Source: Streptomyces sp. CBMA123 (GTDB taxonomy: Bacteria; Actinomycetota; Actinomycetes; Streptomycetales; Streptomycetaceae). From it: 64,000 nt of DNA. Made by a program: the position numbers and the translations under genes. Positions within the stretch are counted from its first letter, which is position 1, and each line of letters opens with the position of its first letter. The notes beneath the pieces were generated by a model, which was not told the origin of the DNA, ran no database searches, and saw nothing but the letters and a program-made list of their open reading frames with translations. The stretch is from NCBI RefSeq assembly GCF_014596465.1, contig NZ_MECK01000035.1, positions 16,652 to 80,651 on the forward strand, in the 5' to 3' direction. Shown here piece after piece: positions 8,304 to 15,840 of this stretch.

Positions 8304-8663
8304 GGTTGTTGTGCCTCCGGCGGGTCCTCTCTCGGAGGGGTTGGGGGCGGGTTGGTTGGGTGCGGCGTGGGTGGTGGTTGGGGTTGTGGGGGGCGGGGTT
8401 CCCTCCTCGGTCGGCCACCCGTTGGGCGTACCAGGGCCCCGGGCAGGGTGTCCAGGCCGAGCCGCTGCGCGGTCGCTGCGCGAGCCTGGACACCCCACCC
8501 GGAACCCTGGTCCGGCAGGAGCTGTCCGACCGAGGAGGGAACCCCGCCCGGGGCCCGTTGTGGCCGGGTCCGGCCGGGCGGGTGCGGGTCGGCGCGGCGG
8601 GAAAAGGGCAGGTCAGTGGGGTTGGTTGGCTTGACCCGACCCTCAGAACATGGTTTAATTAGT
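8304..8663 (+). repeat. 360-bp direct repeat, copy 2
   Basis: Identical to 938-1297. The inverted-repeat arms are at 8391-8414 and 8526-8549. It begins directly after the gene at 7145 and ends at promoter 4. Confidence 0.95.
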
Positions 8664-8697
8664 CATGTCGGAAGGGGAGGGCAACACCCCAGCCGAC
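8631..8697 (+). promoter_or_regulatory. Promoter-leader module 4
   Basis: TTGACC (8631-8636), 17 bp, TTTAAT (8654-8659). The leader stem GTCGG (8667-8671)/CCGAC (8693-8697) plus GGGG/CCCC closes on AGGGCAACA. CTCTCACCAG begins at 8728, before AGGAG and the ATG at 8747. Confidence 0.85.
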
Positions 8698-8746
8698 CAC
8701 CGGAGGCCGACCGGCCCCGGAGCTCACTCTCACCAGGAGAACCCAG

Positions 8747-9379
8747 ATGACCCCGCCGCCCACCGTCGCCGACCTCGCCCACCCGATCGCCCTCGCGCTC
8801 GGCGGGAACTGGCGACCGCAGCAGGTACTCCACGGCGTCCAGGAGCTGGCCCACGCCGCCAACCTCACCCACCTCGACGGCCGACGGCTCCACCTCTCCG
8901 AGCGCTACGACGACCCCGGCCACCTCCACATCCGGGGCGCGTTCCCCGCCACTGACTACCCGTTCCGCAGCGGCGAGCGCGACAGCGTCCGCGTCTCCAT
9001 GGACGAAGACCCCGCGCGGATCGCGGCCCTGATCTCGAACCACCTCATCCCCACGCACCGCACCGTTCACCAGCTCGTGAACGACTACAACAGCGAACAG
9101 GCCGCGATGTGCCGCCGCACCGAAGAGGCCGCCCGCGAAATCGCCGCCCGCCTCCCCGGAGCCCGGACCCGGATCGACGGGACGAGCGCCTACATCCGCA
9201 TGAACCTTGAGCCCGGAGATGTCCGAATCGGACTTGAAGGGGGTTCGGTGAACATCGTTCTCCAAGACGCACCCCTGATCATCGCCGACGCGGTCGTATT
9301 CGCGGTCAGCCGATTCCTGCCCGACATCCAGACGCCCGAGGACGAGCGCGGCCAGCAGGCCGACGAATTCGACCTCTGA
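8747..9379 (+). CDS. Protein of unknown function
   Basis: The ATG at 8747 sits behind CACCAGGAGAACCCAG, giving 210 residues. An alpha/beta N-terminal part (IALALGGNWRPQQVLHGV; GRRLHLSERYDDPGHLHIRG) is followed by a helical middle and a C-terminal segment with beta character (SAYIRMNLEPGDVRIGLEGGSVNIVL). There are no signal peptide, membrane segments or metal-binding cysteine pairs. I do not recognise the family. It is the first gene of the module 4 transcript; the next gene follows after 66 bp. Confidence 0.6.
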   Translation: MTPPPTVADLAHPIALALGGNWRPQQVLHGVQELAHAANLTHLDGRRLHLSERYDDPGHLHIRGAFPATDYPFRSGERDSVRVSMDEDPARIAALISNHLIPTHRTVHQLVNDYNSEQAAMCRRTEEAAREIAARLPGARTRIDGTSAYIRMNLEPGDVRIGLEGGSVNIVLQDAPLIIADAVVFAVSRFLPDIQTPEDERGQQADEFDL

Positions 9380-9445
9380 TCTCCCCGAGAATTCCGGCGG
9401 CGCGCTCCCGGAGCGCGCCGCCCACCCAGCCCCAGAAAGGCCGCA

Positions 9446-9805
9446 ATGAGCGCCGACCTGTTCGTCATCCGCCCGCAATGGGCCGTGCAGGCCCCGCACC
9501 TCCGGTGCACCCTGAGAAGGGCCCTTGCCGCCCAGCCCGAACAAAAGGTGTGGTCCGGTACGGAGCACATCAACAATGCCGGTGCAATGGCCGACGGCGG
9601 GGAACTTTCCGATTCCGGCCCGTGGCACCTTGGCCACTCCCAGCTCCGCACGCTCAAAATCGCCATCGAATGGCGCAGGGCCAAGCGCGAGGCCAGCGAC
9701 CAGAAGACCGCCCCGGATATCCTCGAACACTGGACAGAAATTGAGGACGAGGTCATAGCGGCATACCGAAATTCTTGCCACGCGGAAGGGCTGCACTGGA
9801 TGTGA
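9446..9805 (+). CDS. Small protein of unknown function
   Basis: An ATG at 9446 preceded by AGAAAGG opens 119 residues. The sequence has an N-terminal beta-like stretch (LFVIRPQWAVQAPHLRC) and a helical C-terminal half (LRTLKIAIEWRRAKREA; ILEHWTEIEDEVIAAYR). I do not recognise the family. It shares the module 4 transcript, and promoter 5 starts four bases after its stop. Confidence 0.55.
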   Translation: MSADLFVIRPQWAVQAPHLRCTLRRALAAQPEQKVWSGTEHINNAGAMADGGELSDSGPWHLGHSQLRTLKIAIEWRRAKREASDQKTAPDILEHWTEIEDEVIAAYRNSCHAEGLHWM

Positions 9806-9809
9806 GGGC

Positions 9810-9879
9810 TTGCCGAACCCTCAAGAACGTGGTTTAATTAGTTATGTCGGAAGGGGAGGGCAACACCACCGACCGACAT
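9810..9879 (+). promoter_or_regulatory. Promoter-leader module 5
   Basis: TTGCCG (9810-9815), 17 bp, TTTAAT (9833-9838). The stem ATGTCGG (9844-9850)/CCGACAT (9873-9879) encloses the AGGGCAACA loop. A pre-ribosome-binding-site motif TTCTCACCAG starts at 9909. Confidence 0.82.
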
Positions 9880-9930
9880 CCACCGGCCAGCCGGCCGAGG
9901 ATCGCAATTTCTCACCAGGGAGACCAGGGA

Positions 9931-10791
9931 ATGCCCAGCAAGCCGAAGATGACCGACGATGAGCGCCGCGCCTACAGTGCCCGGATGCGCGGCGAACTCG
10001 AAGGCGTGATGGACCGCGCGTACGGCGCGATGGTCGCTGACGAAGGGTTCTGGGCCGCCGTCATGCGCACGGCCGCGACCCTGGCCGACCGCAGCCCCGT
10101 CAACTGCATCGCCATCGCCGCCCAGTGCCCGCACGCCACCCGCGTCCTCAGCTCCGGCGACTGGCGCAAGGCCGGGCGGTTCCCGGTCAAGGGGTCCACC
10201 TCCGTGCGCATCTGGACCCCGATCCGGCGGCGGACCGACGACGCCCAGGCCGCCGCCGAGGCCGGGCCCCGGGAAGCCGCCGACGTCGCCGAGGGGGAGG
10301 GCCGCCGGGTCTCCGGTTTCAAGGCCGGGCCGGTGTTCGACATCAGCCAGACGGACGGCGACGCCTACGAGGAGCCCGCCGCCGCCGTGCTCGCCGCCGA
10401 GGTCGTCCGGGATACCCTGCTCACCCAGTACCGCGACTGGTACCACGAGGACCCCGAGCAGGCCGGAGGGTTCGACTTCGCCCGCGAGGCCCCCGACGCC
10501 GCCGCCCGCATCCTGCTGTACGGCCACGCATGGCGACGCATCACCGAGGCGGACGCCCCGCTCCCCGGCCAGCACCTCGCCGAGGTCGCCTCAGCCGCCC
10601 ACGCCGCCGCCCTGATCCTCGGAATCGCCCCCGGACCGGCCGTCATGCCCCCGCTCGCGGGCATCATCACCCAGGACAGGAAGCCCCCCGTGCATGAGTC
10701 CGCCGTCCGCGTCATCGAGACCGGCCGCGCCATCGCCCAGGCCGTCACCGCCGCCGCCGAGCACCGCCGCGAACTCGCCCCGGCCGGTTGA
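9931..10791 (+). CDS. ArdC-N-like antirestriction-type protein without visible protease motif
   Basis: The ATG at 9931 gives 286 residues. Residues about 55-150 match the N-terminal single-strand-DNA-binding domain of ArdC-type antirestriction proteins: a SPVNCIAIAAQCPHATRV helix, W-RKAGRFPVKGSTSVRIWTP, and GFKAGPVFDISQTDG. Full ArdC proteins carry a C-terminal HExxH zinc protease; here the C-terminal half is helical and I see no HExxH, so the catalytic part is absent or degenerate. ArdC-type proteins protect incoming DNA from restriction, and a position in a leading region fits that. The stop codon (10789-10791) lies inside the -35 of promoter 6. Confidence 0.8.
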   Translation: MPSKPKMTDDERRAYSARMRGELEGVMDRAYGAMVADEGFWAAVMRTAATLADRSPVNCIAIAAQCPHATRVLSSGDWRKAGRFPVKGSTSVRIWTPIRRRTDDAQAAAEAGPREAADVAEGEGRRVSGFKAGPVFDISQTDGDAYEEPAAAVLAAEVVRDTLLTQYRDWYHEDPEQAGGFDFAREAPDAAARILLYGHAWRRITEADAPLPGQHLAEVASAAHAAALILGIAPGPAVMPPLAGIITQDRKPPVHESAVRVIETGRAIAQAVTAAAEHRRELAPAG

Positions 10792-10886
10792 CCCAGACCT
10801 AGAAACATGGTTTAATTAGTGATGCCGGAAGGGGGAGGGCAACACCCCCGACCGACACCCCCGCCGGGGCCGACCAGCCCCGGCGG
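10788..10886 (+). promoter_or_regulatory. Promoter-leader module 6
   Basis: TTGACC (10788-10793), 17 bp, TTTAAT (10811-10816). The first stem-loop spans 10823-10857 with loop AGGGCAACA and one C-A mismatch. The second is a perfect 10-bp hairpin CCGCCGGGGC/GCCCCGGCGG (10861-10886). CTCTCACCAG begins at 10891, before the ATG at 10916. Confidence 0.85.
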
Positions 10887-10915
10887 AACCTCTCACCAGA
10901 AGGCAGGCCAAGACG

Positions 10916-11308
10916 ATGACCACCAAGACCCCCACCGTCCAGGACTTCCCCACCGCAACCCTCGTGACCGCCGGACCCTGGGCCAGCGGCCACCAGCTCG
11001 ACCCCCGCCCGGCCATCGTCGTCGGCCCCTGGGGCGGCCCGGAGTTCGCAGGTGAGGCCCGAATGGTCGTTGTCTGGTACTACACCCTGGGCATGCCGGT
11101 GTCGGGCCTGAGCCTCCAGGCGATGTTTCCCCACGAGCTGACGCCGCTTGACGACACGCTGACCACCATGGACCAGGGCGCGTTCTGCGACCTCGCCACC
11201 AGCCTGCCGCTCGGCCGGTTCGCCTACAACGACGGGGACGACCTCACCGCCGCCGTGAACCGCGCGGTCCGCGAGCGGATCGCAGCTGCTCCGGCCACCC
11301 ACAGCTGA
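10916..11308 (+). CDS. Protein of unknown function
   Basis: A 130-residue protein starts at ATG 10916 behind CACCAGAAGGCAGGCC. Its first residues (MTTKT) repeat those of the ParB-like gene, whose leader is also the most similar, so leader and start region may have been copied together. The body has beta-like segments (PAIVVGPWGGPEF; RMVVVWYYTLGMP) and an acidic helical end. No family is recognised. A large hairpin of the leader type follows the stop after 5 bp. Confidence 0.55.
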   Translation: MTTKTPTVQDFPTATLVTAGPWASGHQLDPRPAIVVGPWGGPEFAGEARMVVVWYYTLGMPVSGLSLQAMFPHELTPLDDTLTTMDQGAFCDLATSLPLGRFAYNDGDDLTAAVNRAVRERIAAAPATHS

Positions 11309-11313
11309 CCGAA

Positions 11314-11358
11314 GGCCCGCCGGTCCGGGGGAGGGCAACACCTCCGGACCGGCGGGCC
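11314..11358 (+). promoter_or_regulatory. Leader-type hairpin without a recognisable promoter
   Basis: Perfect 15-bp arms (11314-11328 and 11344-11358) enclose GGGGAGGGCAACACC, the same loop core as modules 2-6. No TTTAAT box precedes it and it directly follows a stop codon, so it may act as a terminator or as a leader relic of the DUF3560 transcript starting at 11638. CTCTCACCAG appears 258 bases downstream. Confidence 0.7.
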
Positions 11359-11637
11359 CCCACACCCGAGCGGCCACCCCTTCGGGGCGACAGCAGCACG
11401 GTCCGGTGCGTTCACCGCCGCCGGCCGACTCCGCCTAGCGGCTCCGCCGACCAACGGCGGGCACCGGACCGCGAAGGACGCGCCCCGCGGGGGCGCGGCA
11501 GCCCCTGCCGCCGCGCAGGGCGCGACGGCGGCGGACCGCTCGTCCCTCACGGCCCGCCCCCGGTGGTGCTCACCGCTTCCAGCACCCCGTCCGCCCTCCG
11601 GGCGGCCAAAAGACTCTCACCAGAAAAGACCAGTTCG

Positions 11638-13005
11638 ATGACCATCCAGATCACCCACACCCGCCGGGCCGGAACCCTGGTCAACGGCACCAGCCGGAAC
11701 GACGGATCGGCCGAGATCCTCAAGCTCCGCGAGTACGGCCGCACCCTGCGCCAGCCCTTCCGCTGGAGCCGCAACCTCGACTCCTGGTACCTCCCGCACA
11801 GCCGCGACCACGCCGCGTACACCCCCAACCTCGAACTCCTCGCCCAGCGACTGCGGGACGCCGGCCTCGACGCCACCCTGACCGTCGACAACGCCGCCCG
11901 CCGCAGCTTCGCCGAGGCCGAACAGGACCGCGAGGAGCGCGCCGAGGCCCGTGCCGATCGCTTCGCCGGATACGCCGACAACGCCGCCAGCAACTCCCAG
12001 GCCGCGTGGAAGTCCGCCCACGAGATATCCGAGCGGTTCGAGTTCGGCCAGCCCATCCTCCGCGGACACCACTCCGAACCCCGCGCCCTCCGCGACCGCG
12101 AGCGCATGGACACCTCGATGCGCAAGAGCATCAGCGAAGGCGACCGCGCCCAGCACTGGGCCGACCGGCAGAAGGCCGCCGCCAGTTACGAGCAGTTCCG
12201 CACCAACCCCGGCCGCACTCTCCGACGCCTCGACACGCTGCGGGCCGACCTGCGCGCCGTCGAGAAGTGGCAGCGCGGCGAGTCCGCCAAGGGCTACTCC
12301 CGCAACCCCCAGGACCCGGAGCTGACCATCCGGCACGAGGAGCTGACCGAGGAGATCGCGCACTGGGAGCAGGTCATCAAGGACGCCGAAGACCGGGGCT
12401 TCAAGGTCTGGTCGAAGACCGACTTCAAGCGCGGTGACTTCGCGCTCTACCGAGGCACCTGGTACGAAGTCCTGCGCGTCAACCCCAAGAGCGTGACCAT
12501 CCGGCACATCTTCAACGGCACCGGCAAGACGGTCGTCCGCGCCACCGACGATGGATACGACGGCTGGACCTCCACCGCCCCCTACGACGACATCTCGGGG
12601 CGCAAGGGCGCCGACGAGATGCAGCAACCTGCCCAGGCCGAGGCCACCGAGCACCAGGAGGAGGCCGAGCACTCCTTGCGGGTCGAGGAGCCGGTGGCCC
12701 CCGCCGCAGCGGCGAACTGGCTGGAGGGAATGGCGCTCGTGCTCATCGCCTCGAAGCACTCCCCCCGCTCCCGCAAGCGCGCCCTGTGGGCGATGACCCG
12801 CCGCGAGGCACAGGCCGTATGCGGCGACCCCCGCACCTCCGGCCGCTCGTACATGCTCACCTGGACCGAGCAGCCCGGCAGCGAGGGTGCCGACTGGGAA
12901 TGGGTGCCGGACAACGGGAGCCTTGACCCAGTTCTTGAAGACCTGGGCATCACGCCGCGCCGTGAATGGACCGCCGCCCCGAAGATCCTGGCCGACGCCG
13001 CGTAG
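11638..13005 (+). CDS. DUF3560 domain protein
   Basis: The ATG at 11638 is preceded by CTCTCACCAGAAAAGACC and yields 455 residues. The N-terminal 220 residues carry features of DUF3560: NDGSAEILK, FRWSRNLDSWYLPHSRD, a helical RADRFAGYADNAA block and GQPILRGHHSE. The next segment (about 250-310) is beta-rich (KRGDFALYRGTWYEVLRV), and the C-terminal 90 residues form another possible domain (RKRALWAMTRREAQAVCGD). DUF3560 proteins are frequent on actinobacterial plasmids and have no proven function. The gene shares the CTCTCACCAG motif with the module genes but has no module-type promoter immediately upstream. Confidence 0.8.
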   Translation: MTIQITHTRRAGTLVNGTSRNDGSAEILKLREYGRTLRQPFRWSRNLDSWYLPHSRDHAAYTPNLELLAQRLRDAGLDATLTVDNAARRSFAEAEQDREERAEARADRFAGYADNAASNSQAAWKSAHEISERFEFGQPILRGHHSEPRALRDRERMDTSMRKSISEGDRAQHWADRQKAAASYEQFRTNPGRTLRRLDTLRADLRAVEKWQRGESAKGYSRNPQDPELTIRHEELTEEIAHWEQVIKDAEDRGFKVWSKTDFKRGDFALYRGTWYEVLRVNPKSVTIRHIFNGTGKTVVRATDDGYDGWTSTAPYDDISGRKGADEMQQPAQAEATEHQEEAEHSLRVEEPVAPAAAANWLEGMALVLIASKHSPRSRKRALWAMTRREAQAVCGDPRTSGRSYMLTWTEQPGSEGADWEWVPDNGSLDPVLEDLGITPRREWTAAPKILADAA

Positions 13006-13085
13006 CGACTGCCCGCCCGCCCCGGCAGCCGAGCGCGTCGGGGCGGGCCCCCTCTCACCAGAACTCACCAGAACAGGGCACCACC

Positions 13086-13784
13086 ATGACCACCCAGCTT
13101 CTCGAACGCCCCGTTGTCCTCACGGTCCCCACCCCCGAGCCGGACGACCAGAACACCCCCGTCCCCGGCCAGCCCGACCACCGGACGGCCGCCCCCGAAG
13201 CGGCACCGCCCGCCGCCCACCAGGCCGCCATGCCCTACCGCATCGGAACCCCGGACTCCGCAGGCCGCTATCCCGTGATCATCGGCCAGGACCAGGTCAT
13301 CGGCCGCGCACACCGGTGGAGCCGGGACTGGTGGGTCGAAACCAGCGCGGGGGAGAGCAACTTCGGCCGCCCGGACAAGGGCGTTCCCGGCGTCGAGATG
13401 GCCGCCGCCCGCCTCGCCGAGCAGTACGCCGCCGGAGAGATCACCGCCGTCCCGCTGGACCAGATCCGCGCCGAAGTGCTCCGGCCGCTCACCGGCCCCG
13501 TGCCTCTGCTGCACCCGCGGATGCCCGTCAACGACCGCAACGTCAAGAGCGCTCTCACCGCGTTCGCCGGACTCGCGAACCTCCGGTGGCGCGCGGTCCT
13601 CACCGGGTTCCCCGGCAGTGACAACCACTGGGTCCTGCTCTGCGAGCTGTGCGGGTGGGTCGGCCCCAAGTTCTGGTCGCACCTGCGCGGGAGGAACGGC
13701 GGGTTGCCGAGCCTCCACCGCCACGAGGGCGGATGCGTCGGCCCGGACCGCGTCCGCGAACTCATCCCCGCCTACCAGCAGTAG
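13086..13784 (+). CDS. Unknown protein with C-terminal Cys/His zinc-finger-like end
   Basis: The ATG at 13086 follows a doubled CACCAGAA motif (13053-13071). The 232-residue product has a Pro-rich disordered first 50 residues, a middle with DQVIGRAHRWSRDWWVE, and a C-terminal CELCGW..H..H..GC arrangement suggesting a metal-binding knuckle. I do not recognise the family. It lies 80 bp after the DUF3560 gene and is probably co-transcribed with it. Confidence 0.6.
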   Translation: MTTQLLERPVVLTVPTPEPDDQNTPVPGQPDHRTAAPEAAPPAAHQAAMPYRIGTPDSAGRYPVIIGQDQVIGRAHRWSRDWWVETSAGESNFGRPDKGVPGVEMAAARLAEQYAAGEITAVPLDQIRAEVLRPLTGPVPLLHPRMPVNDRNVKSALTAFAGLANLRWRAVLTGFPGSDNHWVLLCELCGWVGPKFWSHLRGRNGGLPSLHRHEGGCVGPDRVRELIPAYQQ

Positions 13785-13846
13785 ACCGACTACCCGGGGT
13801 CGGCGGCACGCCGCCGCCCCCGGCCGCCACCGAGACGGACACCACC

Positions 13847-14275
13847 ATGCCCATCCGCTACAGCCCCGAGAGCATCGTCATCGCCGACACCCCGGCCGAC
13901 ATCCTCGAATGGGCCGCCCACCACATCGAGCACGTCGGCATCAACCAGGGCCCGCGCCTGTTCGCCGGCCCCGGCCGTACCGCGCTGCTGCCGTGCTGGC
14001 CGCGCGGCGCCCTCGAAGTCGCCGCCGGCGAGGGGCGGGGAGCTGCTGGCCGCACCTACGACTGGCCCCGCATCAACCACGCCCGCGACAAGGCGTTCGC
14101 CCTGCTCGCCGAGACCCTCACCGGCCACCCCGTGGACGCCGCCGACCCCGCCGCTGCGAAGGACGCCCACTGCGATGTCATCGACCAGTGGAGCGCCGAG
14201 CCCGGCCGCACCGTCGCCGACGCCGCCCGCGCCTTCCGCGAAGCCGCCGTCCGTGCCGACCACGCCCTGTTCTGA
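13847..14275 (+). CDS. DUF6197-like protein, paralogue of the gene at 2456
   Basis: The 142-residue product from ATG 13847 has DILEWAAHHIEHVGINQG near its N-terminus, then a helical middle and a C-terminal ADAARAFREAAVRADHALF end. This is the same order of motifs as the gene at 2456, so the two are paralogues of a DUF6197-like family. The ribosome-binding site is weak (GAGACGG). The function is unknown. It follows the zinc-knuckle gene by 62 bp. Confidence 0.65.
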   Translation: MPIRYSPESIVIADTPADILEWAAHHIEHVGINQGPRLFAGPGRTALLPCWPRGALEVAAGEGRGAAGRTYDWPRINHARDKAFALLAETLTGHPVDAADPAAAKDAHCDVIDQWSAEPGRTVADAARAFREAAVRADHALF

Positions 14276-14317
14276 CCGGGCCTGCCCCGCCACCCCGACA
14301 CTCCGAGAGCCAGCACG

Positions 14318-14719
14318 ATGGACCAGACGACCACACTCCGCAGCACCACCGGGGCCCCCAGCCGACGAGGAGCCGCCACCCCGAGCAAGGACGGCGTCCA
14401 CCGAATCGGCGTCCCCCTCCAGCCCCGGCTCAGCGCGACCGACCTGATCCGCGTACTCCTTGCGGCCCCGGCGGAGACCGACCTCCACACCCTCGACCCC
14501 GTACAGGTCCGCGCGATCATCGCCGAGGTGCTCACCCAGCACGGCTACGAGGTACTTGACCGGTCGCCGTACGACCCCGGCCGCGACCGCCACCAGGACG
14601 CCCGCCGCGCGATCCGTCGCGCCTACGGACCGCGCTTCCAGGACTCCCCGGCAGAGGTGGCCGTGCTCGCCGACCCCCTGCGCGAGGTGCTCGCCACGGG
14701 GGCGGGCGAGTGGCCGTGA
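14318..14719 (+). CDS. Small helical protein of unknown function
   Basis: An ATG at 14318 (GAGAGCCAGCACG before it) opens 133 residues. The first 35 are basic and disordered. The rest contains helices (SATDLIRVLLAAPAETD; PVQVRAIIAEVLTQHGYEVL) and an acidic end. I do not recognise the family. Its stop overlaps the GTG start of the next gene by 10 bases, so translation is coupled. Confidence 0.55.
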   Translation: MDQTTTLRSTTGAPSRRGAATPSKDGVHRIGVPLQPRLSATDLIRVLLAAPAETDLHTLDPVQVRAIIAEVLTQHGYEVLDRSPYDPGRDRHQDARRAIRRAYGPRFQDSPAEVAVLADPLREVLATGAGEWP

Positions 14720-15321
14720 CCGCGCCCACCGCCGAGCCGACCGGCGCCCGGGCCCGGCAGACGCTCTATTGGCGGGTGCGCAACGGGCGGACGCCCGAAC
14801 CCACCGAGAGCGCCCCGCGGGCATGGCACATCCGCCACGGTCACCCCGGTGGCGAGTACAGCGACCTCGGCCACGACCTGGACCCGTCCGGGCATCACGT
14901 CCCCACCCTGCTCACCCGCAGCCGGCCGACCGGCCGCCGGGAAGCGGAGGAGTTCCGGGGCGGGTGCCTGGCCTGCGGCTGGGAAGGCCCCGTCCACCGC
15001 GGCGACGGGTACGGCGACGGCGACAACCAGGCCGTGGAGGAGGCCCACGATCACGCTTTCCCCGGCTGGCGCACCCTGCCGCCCCTGACCACCGTCGAGG
15101 ACCGGTCGGCACTCCCGCGTGACCGGGGGCGGTGGGCACAGCTGACCTCCCGCTACCCGTCCGGGTGGCTGGACCAGGGCGCCCCGCTGGTGGCGTGGAG
15201 CCGCCACCGCCGCGAAGTTCACGCACCCCCGCACCGCGGACGCCCCCGCTACGAACTCCGCGTACTCCGGCCACCGGGCAGCCGGGCGAACCGCACCGCC
15301 GATCAGGAAGCCCTGTTCTGA
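14710..15321 (+). CDS. DUF6349-like protein
   Basis: From GTG 14710 (GTG 14716 is also possible) this gives 203 residues. The centre carries GGCLACGWEGPVH followed by EEAHDHAFPGWRTLPPL, a zinc-knuckle and helix pattern I associate with the DUF6349 family of Streptomyces mobile elements. The flanks are Arg/Pro-rich. The function is unknown. It overlaps the preceding gene and ends about 50 bp before the degenerate module 7. Confidence 0.6.
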   Translation: MAVTAPTAEPTGARARQTLYWRVRNGRTPEPTESAPRAWHIRHGHPGGEYSDLGHDLDPSGHHVPTLLTRSRPTGRREAEEFRGGCLACGWEGPVHRGDGYGDGDNQAVEEAHDHAFPGWRTLPPLTTVEDRSALPRDRGRWAQLTSRYPSGWLDQGAPLVAWSRHRREVHAPPHRGRPRYELRVLRPPGSRANRTADQEALF

Positions 15322-15370
15322 TGACCGCCGCAGTCCGGGCCAGAGCCCCGCCACCCCGGCGCAAAGATGG

Positions 15371-15410
15371 TCTAATTACTCCGCCGACGGCGGAGCGGGC
15401 AACCTCCGCC
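15371..15410 (+). promoter_or_regulatory. Degenerate promoter-leader module 7
   Basis: AGATGGTCTAATTA (15365-15378) keeps most of the -10 region of the family but no TTGACC-like -35 is present 17 bp upstream. The hairpin GGCGGAG/CTCCGCC (15389-15395/15404-15410) closes on CGGGCAAC. CTCTCACCAG follows at 15501, before the gene at 15524. This looks like a diverged copy with the loop core preserved. Confidence 0.6.
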
Positions 15411-15523
15411 CCGGCGGGTGCCGAACCGGCACCCGCACCACCAAGACAACAAAGGACGGCCAGCACACATGGGCAACACGGTGCTGGCCGTCCGGGTGTT
15501 CTCTCACCAGAAAGAACCACACC

Positions 15524-15802
15524 ATGCTATGCGATCGGCATGCCGACCGTCCCCAGCCGGGTGACACCGCCCAGCTAAGGAGCGGTAACAGTATCGGCGC
15601 CAAGGACACCGACAGCTTCGTCATCGTCGAGGACTTCCCGCGGACCGGCCGGCACCTCGTGCTCAACCTCCCCATCACCCACCCCGCCCACGACGACTGG
15701 GCCGCCGCTGTACCGGTGGAGGAGATAGCCACCCTCACCCGACTCGAACCCACCGGCAGCCGCACCTGGACGCCCGTCCCCGAGCCGGACGAACTCCAGT
15801 GA
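15524..15802 (+). CDS. Small protein of unknown function
   Basis: A 92-residue protein starts at ATG 15524, 14 bases after the CTCTCACCAG motif. It begins CDRHADRPQPGD and then looks like a compact beta-rich domain (DSFVIVEDFPRTGRHLVLNL; AAAVPVEEIATLTRLE). I do not recognise the family. It is the first gene after the degenerate module 7 and its stop overlaps an upstream start candidate of the next gene. Confidence 0.6.
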   Translation: MLCDRHADRPQPGDTAQLRSGNSIGAKDTDSFVIVEDFPRTGRHLVLNLPITHPAHDDWAAAVPVEEIATLTRLEPTGSRTWTPVPEPDELQ

Positions 15803-15840
15803 CCCCACCGAGCACCCACGACCACGAACAGGAGGCGACC

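Noticed and set aside
6028..8634. Plus-strand frame of 868 codons across several genes
   Set aside because: It is Arg/Pro-rich shadow coding in another frame of recognised genes and runs through the 360-bp repeat.
1265..15410. CRISPR array or satellite
   Set aside because: Copies are 1-5 kb apart, always before genes, with promoter signals and varying stems, not regular spacers.
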